From: Streptomyces sp. SID12488
GTDB taxonomy: Bacteria; Actinomycetota; Actinomycetes; Streptomycetales; Streptomycetaceae
Length of the DNA stretch: 64,000 nt
Assembly: GCF_010548275.1 (NCBI RefSeq)
Contig: NZ_JAAGLT010000001.1
Span: 682,001 to 746,000, forward strand
Direction: 5' to 3'
The notes under the pieces were generated by a model. It was given only the letters and a program-made list of their open reading frames with translations. It was not told where the DNA came from and searched no databases. Positions 16,866-25,088 of this stretch are shown one piece after another; within the stretch, counting starts at the first letter, position 1, and every line of letters starts with the position of its first letter. Both the position numbers and the translations under genes were made by a program.

Positions 16866-18086
16866 CTACGAGGTGCGCTCCAGGAGGAGGGCCATGCCCT
16901 GGCCGCCTGCCGCGACGATGCTGATCAGGGCGGTGCTGAGATCGTCGTGGCGCAGGGTGGCGAGGGCGGTTGTGGTCAGCCGGGCTCCGGCCGCGCCGTA
17001 GGGCTCGCCGAGGGCGATCGAGCCGCCGTGCGGGTTCATGCGCTCGGGCTCCAGCCCGAGTTCGGCGCAGTACGCCAGGATCTGGGCCGCGAAGGGTTCG
17101 TTGCCGGCGACGGTGCCGATGTCCGCCAGGGACAGGCCCGCCCTGGCCAGGACGGCGCGGGTCGCGGCGACGGGGACCGGGCCCTCGGTCTCGGGAGTGC
17201 CCGCGCTGACGGCGGTGGCCAGGATGCGGGCGAGCGGGGTGTGACCGTGGGCGCGGGCGTAGCTCTCGGACATGACGACGACCGCTGCGGCTCCGTCGGA
17301 CAGCGGGGCGCTGTTGCCCGCGGTGACCCTGCCATCGGGACGGAACCGTGGCGGCAGAGCGGCGAGGCTCTGCGGGGTGACCCCCGTGCGGGGGCAGTCG
17401 TCGGCGGTGGCGGTGGTGCCGTCGGGGGTCTTGACCGGGACGATGTCGCCGAAGTGGAAGCCCTGTTCGAGGGCTTGCTGGGTGAGCCGGTGGGAGCGGG
17501 CGGCGTAGGCGTCCATGTCGGTGCGGGTGATGCCGTACAGGTCGGCGGTGTTCTCGGCGGCGAGTCCCACCGGGATGTACGGGTCGGGGTGCCCGCCCTC
17601 TTCGCGTGGGTCGCGCCAGGGGCCCGCGTCGGCCTGCGAGCGCCGGATCGTGCGTTGCCCGGCGGTGTGGAAGGCGGGGTTCTCGGTGCCGGGCCAGGTG
17701 TCGGAACTGCCGTGGGCGAGGCGGGACTGCGACTCGACTCCGGCCGCGACGACGACGTCCGCGTCCCCGCAGCGCACGGCTTGCGCGGCGATACGGATCG
17801 CCTGCAGTGAGGAGGTGCAGAAGCGGTTGACGGTCACCCCGGGCACATGGTCCCAGCCGAGCAGGACGGCGGCGATCCGGGCGATGTTGAATCCCTGTTC
17901 ACCGCCGGGCAGGGCACAGCCCACGACCAGGTCCGCCACCTGGTCCGGTGTCAGACCGGGAGTGCGGGCCACGGCTTCGGCGACGGTGCGGGCGAGCAGG
18001 TCGTCGGGGCGGACGTCGGCCAGAACGCCCTTGCGGGCACGCCCGATGGGGGTGCGGACGGCTGAGGTGATCACGGCGTGCTGCAT
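16866..18086 (-). CDS. Thiolase-fold acyltransferase lacking the canonical His and second Cys
   Basis: A 406-residue protein with the full thiolase fold (VITSAVRTPIGRARKG at the N-terminus; acyl-accepting Cys in VNRFCTSSLQAI; NEPF motif). The canonical GHP motif reads GEP in GGSIALGEPYGAAGAR, and the C-terminal CxGGG motif reads VAAGGQG, so the catalytic His and the second Cys are missing. A normal Claisen thiolase reaction is therefore unlikely; acyl transfer from the remaining Cys is possible. It lies 80 bp downstream of the asparagine synthase gene on the same strand, suggesting a two-gene operon. ATG 18086 gives the usual family length. Confidence 0.85.
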   Translation of the reverse strand: MQHAVITSAVRTPIGRARKGVLADVRPDDLLARTVAEAVARTPGLTPDQVADLVVGCALPGGEQGFNIARIAAVLLGWDHVPGVTVNRFCTSSLQAIRIAAQAVRCGDADVVVAAGVESQSRLAHGSSDTWPGTENPAFHTAGQRTIRRSQADAGPWRDPREEGGHPDPYIPVGLAAENTADLYGITRTDMDAYAARSHRLTQQALEQGFHFGDIVPVKTPDGTTATADDCPRTGVTPQSLAALPPRFRPDGRVTAGNSAPLSDGAAAVVVMSESYARAHGHTPLARILATAVSAGTPETEGPVPVAATRAVLARAGLSLADIGTVAGNEPFAAQILAYCAELGLEPERMNPHGGSIALGEPYGAAGARLTTTALATLRHDDLSTALISIVAAGGQGMALLLERTS

Positions 18087-18166
18087 GGCGGTGGCGGTGT
18101 CCTGTGCGTCTCGGCGAACGGGAAGAAGAGGGAGAAGGAGAACAGGGAGGGAGAGCGGGGAGGGTG

Positions 18167-19990
18167 TCAGAGGCGGAGGGTGGGGCGGTGGGCGCGCAGC
18201 CAGTGGTCCAGGTCCAGGACGAGTTCCAGTCCCTCGCGGGGGAAGCGGTCTGTGCCGGTGGGACGTAGCAGCAGGTCGCGTACGGCGGCGGTGTCCAGCA
18301 GGTCGGTGGCGGGGCCTGCCTCGGCCAGGAGGCGGTCGACCTGGGCGGTGAGGGCCGCGCGGTAGGCGGGGTCGCGGACCATCGGGTAGGGGCTCTTGCG
18401 GCGGGCCAGGACCGGTTCCGGGAGCAGGTCGGCGACGGCGGCACGCAGCAGGCTCTTCTCGCGGCCGTCGAACATCTTCATGTCCCAGGGGGTGTTGAAG
18501 ACGTACTCGACCAGGCGATGGTCCAGGAACGGCACCCGCACCTCCAGGCCGACGCCCATGCTGAGGCGGTCGGCGCGGTCGAGCAGGCAGGGCAGGAACC
18601 GGGTCAGGTTGAGGTAGCTGTCGCGTCGCAGCGCGGCCTCCGCGAGGGTGGTGCCGGGAAGGTGCTCGATCTCGGCGCAGGCGGCCCGGTGGAGTGCGGC
18701 ACGGTGTGCGGGCAGGTCCAGGGCGGTGGCCAGGGCCGGGTCGAGCAGCCGGGTCAGGTCCGCGCGGTCCAGCACGCTGTCCCAGGGAAAGGATGCCGCC
18801 GCCGCGGCCTCGGGGGTGAACCAGCGGTATCCGCCGAAGAGTTCGTCGGCCCCGTCCCCGGCCAGGGTGACCGGGAAGTCCTCGCGTACCGCGCGGTACA
18901 GCTGGAGCAGCGAGGTGTCGAAGTCCCCGAGCGTCAGCCCGTCGCGCAGGTGACCGACCCGGGCGCGCCGGTGCGGGTCGGCGAGCCCGTCGGCGTCCAG
19001 TCGTACCCGGCGGTGCGAACTGCCCAGGTGGCGCACCATCAACTCGGCGTAGGGGCCGTCGGGGTCGCGCCCCATGGCGTCCCGGTCGGACGCCTGACCG
19101 CCGAGGTCCACCGACAGGGTGTGCAGGGTCCCTGCGGCGGGGCGGGCCAGCGCGGCGATCGCGCTGGAGTCCAGGCCGCCGGACAACAGAACGCTCACCG
19201 GTACGTCGGCCGCCAGCTGCCCGGTGACGGCCTCCGCCAGCAACTGCCGTACCCGCGCCACCGTGGCGGGCAGGTCGTCGTGGTGCTCGGCCGGGGCCAA
19301 CGACCAGTAGCGGCGGGCGCGTACGCCCTCGGGGGTCAGGGTGACCACGGTGCCCGGGGCGACCTCGTCCAGCCCCGCGAAAGCGCTGCGTCCGGGCGTT
19401 TTGATCATCGGGTGGGCGGACAGCAGGAGTTCCCGCAGCCCGTCCAGGTCCAGTCTCGCGGTCACCGCGGGATGCGCCAGTACGGCCTTGGGCTCGGAGC
19501 CGAACACCACCGCGTCGCCGGCCCGCGCATAGCACAGGGGCTTGATCCCGAACCGGTCCCGTACCAGTGTCAGCCGCCTGGGGCCCGGCTCCCACGCGGC
19601 GTAGGCGAACATGCCCTCCAGCCGGGCCGGAGCCCCCTCACCCCAGGCGTCGATCGCGTGCAGCACGACCTCGCTGTCGCTGCGGGTGGTGAACCGGTGC
19701 CCGAGGGCGGTCAGTTCCTTCCGCAGCCGGGCATGGTTGTAGACCTCGCCCGTGAAGGCCACCGCCAGCGCCGTACGCCCGTCGCGCACCAGGATCATGG
19801 GCTGCCGGCCGCCGACCAGGTCCACGGTGGCGAGTCGGGTGTGTCCCAGAGCCGCCGCCCCCTCCACCCACACGGCGGAGGCGTCCGGCCCTCGGCATGC
19901 CAGGGTCTCGGTCATCTCCTTGAGCGAGGTGTCTTCGGTGCCCTGCGGCACCTGGCCCGCGAAACCGGCGTAGCCGACCAGCCCACACAT
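18167..19990 (-). CDS. Asparagine synthase (glutamine-hydrolysing) homologue
   Basis: A 607-residue two-domain enzyme. The mature N-terminus is MCGLVGYAG, placing the Cys2 nucleophile of the glutaminase domain. Glutamine-binding segments RGPDASAV, GEVYNHARLRKEL and DSEVVLHA are present. The C-terminal ATP-pyrophosphatase domain has SVLLSGGLDSSAIAAL and the GDGADELFGGYRWF segment. Such enzymes amidate aspartate or, in secondary metabolism, other carboxylates. With a divergent thiolase next to it and no primary asparagine genes, a tailoring role is plausible but inferred. ATG 19990 has GGGGGAG upstream. Confidence 0.9.
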   Translation of the reverse strand: MCGLVGYAGFAGQVPQGTEDTSLKEMTETLACRGPDASAVWVEGAAALGHTRLATVDLVGGRQPMILVRDGRTALAVAFTGEVYNHARLRKELTALGHRFTTRSDSEVVLHAIDAWGEGAPARLEGMFAYAAWEPGPRRLTLVRDRFGIKPLCYARAGDAVVFGSEPKAVLAHPAVTARLDLDGLRELLLSAHPMIKTPGRSAFAGLDEVAPGTVVTLTPEGVRARRYWSLAPAEHHDDLPATVARVRQLLAEAVTGQLAADVPVSVLLSGGLDSSAIAALARPAAGTLHTLSVDLGGQASDRDAMGRDPDGPYAELMVRHLGSSHRRVRLDADGLADPHRRARVGHLRDGLTLGDFDTSLLQLYRAVREDFPVTLAGDGADELFGGYRWFTPEAAAAASFPWDSVLDRADLTRLLDPALATALDLPAHRAALHRAACAEIEHLPGTTLAEAALRRDSYLNLTRFLPCLLDRADRLSMGVGLEVRVPFLDHRLVEYVFNTPWDMKMFDGREKSLLRAAVADLLPEPVLARRKSPYPMVRDPAYRAALTAQVDRLLAEAGPATDLLDTAAVRDLLLRPTGTDRFPREGLELVLDLDHWLRAHRPTLRL

Positions 19991-20237
19991 CGTTGGCACT
20001 CCCCCGACCCCGGCGAGGGGGCGCGTCGCACGATCCGGATCCAGTACCTCCTCCCACACCGCGGACACCGACCGCGCGCAGGACAAGGACCAGGTGCCGG
20101 ACCCGTTACGCCGGACACCACCACGGAAACGATCAGACCGCGGCCGGGTCACCTCCTCGTACGGCGAATCGCCCGAACGAATGCCCGTCCGCTGGTCAGG
20201 CGCCGGCGCCGGCGGTTTCCACGGGCCTGCGCGGGGT
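19991..20237. other. Intergenic region upstream of the asparagine synthase gene
   Basis: About 250 bp with no convincing ORF. It should contain the promoter of the minus-strand asnB-like operon, but no clear -35/-10 pair or strong palindrome is visible to me. Confidence 0.5.
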
Positions 20238-21056
20238 TCACCCGACGGTCGGCACCTCCGGCGCGGCTGATGCCTGCGGCCTCATCGCGTCCGAGACGGA
20301 CTTGACTCCGCCGTGGGCGGTGAGGCCGCCGTCGACGGGGATCTCCACTCCGGTGATGAAGGAGGACGCGTCGGAGAGGAGGAAGACGACGAGGGGCGCG
20401 ATGTCGTCGACGGTGCCGCTGCGACCGAGGGGTGTCTCACGGAACATCGCCTCCCGGAAGGCCGGGGTGGCGGCCGCGGTCATCTCGGTCTCGATGTAGC
20501 CGGGGTGCACCGTGTTCACGCGGATGCCTCGCGGTCCCAACTCCGTTGCCGCGATCTTCGACACCCCGCGCAAGGCCCACTTGCTGGCCGTGTACGCCAC
20601 CGGGTAGTACGCGGTGAGCGCGGCGGACGACCCGACGTTCACGATGGACGAGCCCGGCGGCATCAGGGGCGTGAGGTGCTGGATACCGAGCAGCGGCCCG
20701 GTGGTCTTCACCGACTGGACGTACGCGAAGTCGTCCGGGCGCACGTCGCCGAGGCGGTCGCGCTGGATGACCCCGGCGTTGTTGACGAGCCCGTGGATGT
20801 GCCCGTACGTCTCCCGGAGTTCGGCGGCGAGCGCTGCCCAGTCGGCCTCGTTGGAGACGTCAAGCTTCCGGCAGTCCCCAACTCCGTCCGGGCGTACGTC
20901 GGTTGCGACCACCGTGGCTCCGGCGCGGGCGAGCGCCTCGGCTTCGGCGGCGCCCTGGCCTCAGGCGGCGCCGGTGATGACGACGACCTTGCCGGTGAGG
21001 GGGCGGAGGTCGCCGGGGTGGTGGGGGGACGGGTCGCTTTGAGGGGTGCGCGTCAT
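20238..21056 (-). pseudogene. SDR family oxidoreductase, interrupted by an in-frame stop in the cofactor motif
   Basis: Read from ATG 21056 the frame gives LTGKVVVITGAA, then TGA (20963-20961), then GQGAAEAEALARAGATVVATDV and the rest of a normal short-chain dehydrogenase (LVNNAGV, Ser of VGSSAALT, Tyr-Lys in YTASKWAL, HPGYIETEM, IPVDGG). The stop sits where an Arg codon (CGA) is expected in TGxxxGxG, a one-base change. Without readthrough only an internal GTG at 20912 could be used, giving a protein lacking the nucleotide-binding loop. Either a recent pseudogene or a sequencing error. Confidence 0.85.
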
Positions 21057-21146
21057 GGCGGTCAAGGTAGCTGCCGGGGGTAAGGGGGCGGCGGTTGACC
21101 CGGTCAGCTAGTCATAGGAATAGCAGTTGACCTGCAACGATCGAGG

Positions 21147-21917
21147 CTAGAAGGCGGCAGCGGCCGCCGCCTCGGCTTCCGGCAACAGGTCCTTGCTCTC
21201 CTGGATCAACCTCTCGTACGTGCGCTCGTGGTCCCCGCTTTCGAGAGCGAACCGCAGGAGCGAGCCGGACCAGTTGTCGAAGAGCGAGAACGTGCGGTCC
21301 ACCATCCGCTTGGCTTCCTCGCGCTGTGCGTCGTCGAGCGGCGGCAGGCTTTTCTCTTCCACCTCGGGCGACTTTATGCTGTGCGACGCCTCCGCCATGT
21401 AGTGCTTCGTGCCGAAGAACTCACATTCGCGACCGTCCCGCAGGGCGATTCCCCGGCAGTGGGTGAAGATCGTGATGGAGACGGCCTCGATGGACTCGAC
21501 CATCGCGAAAACGGCGTACGTGGGGGCGCCCGCGGCGAGCGCGGCCAGCTCCAGGCAGAGACGTCGAGAGTGGCTGAAGTTCTCGCTCCACAGGACCCGC
21601 GTGGCGTCCGACAGGGGCATGCTGCTGTCGGCCCCCAGCTTCTCCAGGTCGGTCAGCATCCACTGCCAGTGGAAGTCCTCTTCGTACGTGTGCGCGTTCA
21701 GAAGGGCCTGCAGCTGATCGGGCCGGGCATTGTCTTCGTCTTTACGGAAGACGTACTTGTTCAGATCGGAGTAGCCCATGATGAAGGGAACCACGCTGGG
21801 CCCCCACGCCAGACGCTTTTCTCCGGGGAGGGACTCGTCGGCGAGCAGGCGGGTGAAGAATGCGTGGTTCTCGTACGATTTCCGATGTTCTTCGATGTAG
21901 TCGATGACCTTCTGCAT
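21147..21917 (-). CDS. Heme-oxygenase-like diiron oxidase/oxygenase (HDO) family protein
   Basis: A 256-residue all-helical protein with no signal peptide. It has the spaced metal ligands of the HDO family (UndA, BesC, SznF type): ExxH in TYEEDFHWQW, a Glu in FAMVESIEAV, and HxxxExxH in KHYMAEASHS. The last motif has Glu where BesC has Asp. HDO enzymes use a diiron centre to oxidise fatty acids, amino acids or arginine derivatives. ATG 21917 is chosen for GGAG six bases upstream. Ligand assignment is by pattern; the substrate is unknown, though the accessory neighbourhood suggests secondary metabolism. Confidence 0.75.
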   Translation of the reverse strand: MQKVIDYIEEHRKSYENHAFFTRLLADESLPGEKRLAWGPSVVPFIMGYSDLNKYVFRKDEDNARPDQLQALLNAHTYEEDFHWQWMLTDLEKLGADSSMPLSDATRVLWSENFSHSRRLCLELAALAAGAPTYAVFAMVESIEAVSITIFTHCRGIALRDGRECEFFGTKHYMAEASHSIKSPEVEEKSLPPLDDAQREEAKRMVDRTFSLFDNWSGSLLRFALESGDHERTYERLIQESKDLLPEAEAAAAAAF

Positions 21918-21932
21918 GGAAACTCCGTTCAC

Positions 21933-22460
21933 GTCCTGTCGACATCTCCGCAGCGACAGGGGGGTGAAGGCAGCATCGCATAGGCATCTTCAACTCATTA
22001 TGTTTCACGAAGCGTTGATATGGAGTCTGCCCTTTCTTCCCGTCAGGATTTCCCTTCTTTCCCGTCGGGAATGCCCTTCCTCATGCAGCGCACAGCCGCA
22101 CCACGACCGGCCGGTGATCGATACAGACCCGTGCATCCGCCGCCGGCCAGGGTCGCGATCAGGCCCAGTGCGGCAGCGGAGCGAAGGCGCCGGGCGGGCG
22201 GGTGATCAAGGCGAGACATGCTCCCCAGTGAATGGCCCTGCCCCGGCACCTGCCGCATCAGCGAGCCATTCGGGGGACCCGGACACGACCCGGCCGGGCC
22301 GGTACCCACGCCGGGGACAACGCCGACGACAACGCCGGTTGACGGTCTGAACGAGTGGACTCGCCGGTGCCCGCTCGGAAGGGGGCCTTCGCGACGAGTC
22401 ACCGATGGTGATGTTGCCGTCCGAGCCCGTGACCGACCGTGACTGGAAGAGGCACCCCGG
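21933..22460. other. Mostly non-coding gap between the HDO gene and the serine hydrolase
   Basis: About 530 bp. Apart from the short lipoprotein-like frame at 22043-22219 on the minus strand, I see no supported gene. The stretch 21960-22060 is less GC-rich than its neighbours, consistent with a promoter region. Confidence 0.5.
22043..22219 (-). CDS. Possible small or truncated lipoprotein
   Basis: A 58-residue frame with a good lipoprotein signal: Arg-rich start (RLDHPPARRLRSAA), hydrophobic core (ALGLIATLAGGG) and lipobox Cys (AGGGC). After about 10 mature residues it becomes basic and ends. It may be a genuine small lipoprotein or the 5' remnant of a larger one. The spacing of the GGGGAG site to the ATG is poor, which lowers confidence. 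Confidence 0.35.
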   Translation of the reverse strand: MSRLDHPPARRLRSAAALGLIATLAGGGCTGLYRSPAGRGAAVRCMRKGIPDGKEGKS

Positions 22461-23693
22461 ATGCGACGTACCCCCCACCGCCACCGTCGACTGCTCGCGA
22501 CAACGCTGTTCGCAGCGTGTTGTGCCCTGGTCCCGATGGCAGCGGCAGCGGCTCCCGCCGCGGCTGTCCAGACCACAACAGCCGACCGGCACGACCGTTA
22601 CGACGGTCACGACCGGACGGACTGCCCTCCGGGCGGCCTCGACCCGAAGGTGACCGCCCGGCTGGACAAGGCGATCGAGGACGTCCGCCGACAGGCCGGC
22701 ATCCCCGGTGTCGTCGTCGGACTGTGGATGCCCGGCAAGGGAAGCTACGTCCGCGCGACCGGTGTCGCCGACACCGCCACCCGCCGGCCGATGACCACCG
22801 ACGGCTATGTGCGGATCGGCAGCGAGACCAAGACCTTCACGGTCACCGCGTTGCTCAAGCTCGTCGACGACCACCGGATCCGGCTGGACGACCCGATCTC
22901 CCGTTACATCCACGGCGTACCGAACGGTCGCCGGATCACACTGCGTCACCTCGCCGAGATGCGCAGCGGCCTGTTCCCCTACACGTCCGATCCTGACTTC
23001 GTCCATGACCTGTTGAGCGACCCGACGCGCTCCTTCACACCCCGGGAGGTGCTCGCGTACGGCTACAAGCACAAGAACACCTTCGCGCCGGGGAAGCAGT
23101 TCGAGTACTCCAACTCCAACCTCGTCCTGCTCGGCCTGGTGATCGAGAAGGTCAGTGGTCAGCGGCTCGTCGACTTCATCGACGGGCGGGTCCTGCGGCC
23201 GGCCCGCCTGCACCACACCTTCCTCCCCCAGGGAGCCGAGTTCCCCGAGCCGCATCCGCGCGGCTACACGAACCAGACGCTGAGCGGCGCGGTCGCCGAC
23301 TCCACGGACTGGAACCCCAGTTGGGCCTGGGCGGCCGGGGCGATGATCTCCGACCTGCACGACCTGCGCCGCTGGGCGGACATCGTCGCCACCGGCAAAC
23401 TCCTCACCCCCCAGACCCAGGCCCAACGCCTCAAGACGCTGCCGACCGGCCTCCCCGGCCTCAGCTACGGCCTCGGCATCTTCAACGCCAACGGCTGGAT
23501 CGGACACAACGGCTCCATCCCGGGCTACGAGACGGTGACGGTCTATCTGCCCTCGAAGAAGGCCACGCTGGTCATCATGATCAACACGGACATCACCAGC
23601 GGGGGCCAGGAGCCGTCCACGCTTCTTGCTCGGGCGATCACGGGGGTTGTTACGCCGGGGAACGTGTATGACGGGGCGGTTTCTCCGCGGTAG
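22461..23693 (+). CDS. Secreted serine hydrolase (class C beta-lactamase/DD-peptidase fold)
   Basis: A 410-residue exported protein. A Sec signal (LLATTLFAACCALVPMAAAAAP) ends near residue 36. The catalytic motifs are SxxK in IGSETKTFTVTALLK, YxN in FEYSNSNLVLLG and HNG in WIGHNGSIPGYE. Such proteins are D-alanyl-D-alanine carboxypeptidases, esterases or beta-lactamases acting at the cell wall. ATG 22461 follows GAGG by several bases. A long-loop hairpin (23709-23747) downstream may terminate it. Confidence 0.92.
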   Translation: MRRTPHRHRRLLATTLFAACCALVPMAAAAAPAAAVQTTTADRHDRYDGHDRTDCPPGGLDPKVTARLDKAIEDVRRQAGIPGVVVGLWMPGKGSYVRATGVADTATRRPMTTDGYVRIGSETKTFTVTALLKLVDDHRIRLDDPISRYIHGVPNGRRITLRHLAEMRSGLFPYTSDPDFVHDLLSDPTRSFTPREVLAYGYKHKNTFAPGKQFEYSNSNLVLLGLVIEKVSGQRLVDFIDGRVLRPARLHHTFLPQGAEFPEPHPRGYTNQTLSGAVADSTDWNPSWAWAAGAMISDLHDLRRWADIVATGKLLTPQTQAQRLKTLPTGLPGLSYGLGIFNANGWIGHNGSIPGYETVTVYLPSKKATLVIMINTDITSGGQEPSTLLARAITGVVTPGNVYDGAVSPR

Positions 23694-23708
23694 GGGTACG
23701 GGCCGGTG

Positions 23709-23747
23709 AGGTGAGCTGGGGCCGGTGGGGCCGGGTGCAGCTCACCT
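23709..23747 (+). terminator. Possible terminator hairpin after the serine hydrolase
   Basis: AGGTGAGCTG and CAGCTCACCT are perfect 10-bp arms with a 19-base G-rich loop, just after the stop at 23693. No T-run follows. Confidence 0.5.
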
Positions 23748-23922
23748 CCGACGGCGACGGGGTGGTGGTCGGTCGGCTCCAACTCGGCGAACGGTCGCTG
23801 CCCTACGGGACATGTGTGGACGTGGGTCTTCAGGTTGCAAGGGCACGGCGCAGGACGGCGCTGAGTTCGTCGCCGAGCCTTCCTCAAACTCGCCTGCTCG
23901 CTCATCACCACCACCCACTCAA

Positions 23923-23960
23923 AGTCATTACATTGACAGTTGTTAGGGTCATGACATGAC
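23923..23960 (+). promoter_or_regulatory. Direct-repeat pair at the start of the SRA-like gene
   Basis: GTCATTACATTGAC (23923-23936) and GTCATGACATGAC (23948-23960) are near-identical direct repeats; the second contains the start codon at 23956. A TTGACA hexamer lies at 23933-23938. The arrangement fits an operator or promoter overlapping the start and could serve autoregulation; the binding protein is unknown. Confidence 0.5.
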
Positions 23961-25071
23961 GACCAAGGCTAGCGCGATCGTTCCCGGAGATGTGCACACG
24001 CGCGCAGAGATTATGCCGGTGTTCGGAGGAAGCGGACAGGGCGGCATATGCCCCTCCATCGAAAAGCAGAGCGTCAACCTGTATTCGGACCCCTCCGTCG
24101 GAGAACTCAACGGATACTACGACGGTTGGCTGGCGGAGGAAGACGACCTGGGGCCCATATTTGAATACACCGGGGCCGGGAAGTCCGGCAACCAAACATT
24201 CGCCGGCATCGTAGGTGCAGGCAATCGAGCCATATTGCGCCACGCCGAACAAAATCGTAGGTTACGAGTTTTCACAAAGGTCGGCTTACTCCCCAATAGC
24301 GGCACCAAGACTCATCAGTTCATCGGGGAATTTACCCTGGACGCCCTAGAACCTTACGTATGGCGCAGAGTGCACGGAAACGACAACAAAGAGCGCAATG
24401 TGATCGTTTTTCGCCTTCGGCCGGACGGTGAATTCCAGCACTCGTCGAAGAACTTAATCCCCGCCGCACCAGAGACCACATGGGAACTCGTCCCCTTTGA
24501 GATAGTCACTGCGGCTAACTTTCATAGCGATCCTGCGACTACTGGGACACTGCCAGTTTCCAACCAGCGCAGAAAAAAGGCAAGTTCCCTAAAAAAGGCT
24601 GCCGAAAATGCCGCCACCCTTGGCACCTTCGTTGCATCAGAGGAATTCAATAAGAAGATGAGCCTCCGCTCGTCGGCAGCAGCCCACATCGCCGTGCGTC
24701 ATGAAGCCGAATTAACCCGTACCTACATGGCCCACCTTAAAGAGGTCGGACGTAAGACCGGCGCCTTCCAGATAAAAGTTAAAGGGCTTACGTCCACTCT
24801 CAGGACAGATCTCTATGACGCGACGGAGCATGTGCTTTACGAAGCTAAGGGATCTAGTGCACGCGAGGACGTGAGGATGGCCCTGGGGCAGATTTTAGAT
24901 TATAGCCGCTATGTGCGAACTGAGGATCATCCAGAGCCACCCAAGCGCGTCATCCTCCTCCCCGCAAAGCCTGACTTGGACATGTTCGACCTGTGCAAAA
25001 CGTACGGGGTAGAAATAGTTTACAGATCGGAAAATGGGAGCTTCATAGGGGAATCGGTGCCAACCGACTAA
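23956..25071 (+). CDS. SRA-like domain fused to PD-(D/E)XK nuclease, probable modification-dependent restriction enzyme
   Basis: A 371-residue protein. Residues 10-160 (GDVHTRAEIMPVFGG, GGICPS, YYDGW, EYTGAGKSGNQTF, GNRAILRHAE, VIVFRLRPDG) resemble the SRA-like modified-base-reading domain of ScoMcrA-type endonucleases. The C-terminal region near residues 280-310 shows a PD-(D/E)XK core, DLYDATEHVLYEAKGSS, followed by a Gln helix (ALGQILDYSRY), where ScoMcrA has HNH. This suggests cleavage of DNA bearing modified bases. The coding DNA is clearly more AT-rich than the flanks, a sign of transfer. It converges on the DUF6602 gene with a 17-bp gap. Confidence 0.72.
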   Translation: MTTKASAIVPGDVHTRAEIMPVFGGSGQGGICPSIEKQSVNLYSDPSVGELNGYYDGWLAEEDDLGPIFEYTGAGKSGNQTFAGIVGAGNRAILRHAEQNRRLRVFTKVGLLPNSGTKTHQFIGEFTLDALEPYVWRRVHGNDNKERNVIVFRLRPDGEFQHSSKNLIPAAPETTWELVPFEIVTAANFHSDPATTGTLPVSNQRRKKASSLKKAAENAATLGTFVASEEFNKKMSLRSSAAAHIAVRHEAELTRTYMAHLKEVGRKTGAFQIKVKGLTSTLRTDLYDATEHVLYEAKGSSAREDVRMALGQILDYSRYVRTEDHPEPPKRVILLPAKPDLDMFDLCKTYGVEIVYRSENGSFIGESVPTD

Positions 25072-25088
25072 ACCCTAGACTCTTCTCC

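Noticed and set aside
22206..23507. Long minus-strand frame opposite the serine hydrolase
   Set aside because: The plus strand has a signal peptide and all catalytic motifs; the minus frame shows none.
24100..25071. Prophage interpretation of the AT-rich segment
   Set aside because: No phage structural, integrase or lysis genes are visible; nuclease and helicase content favours a defence island.
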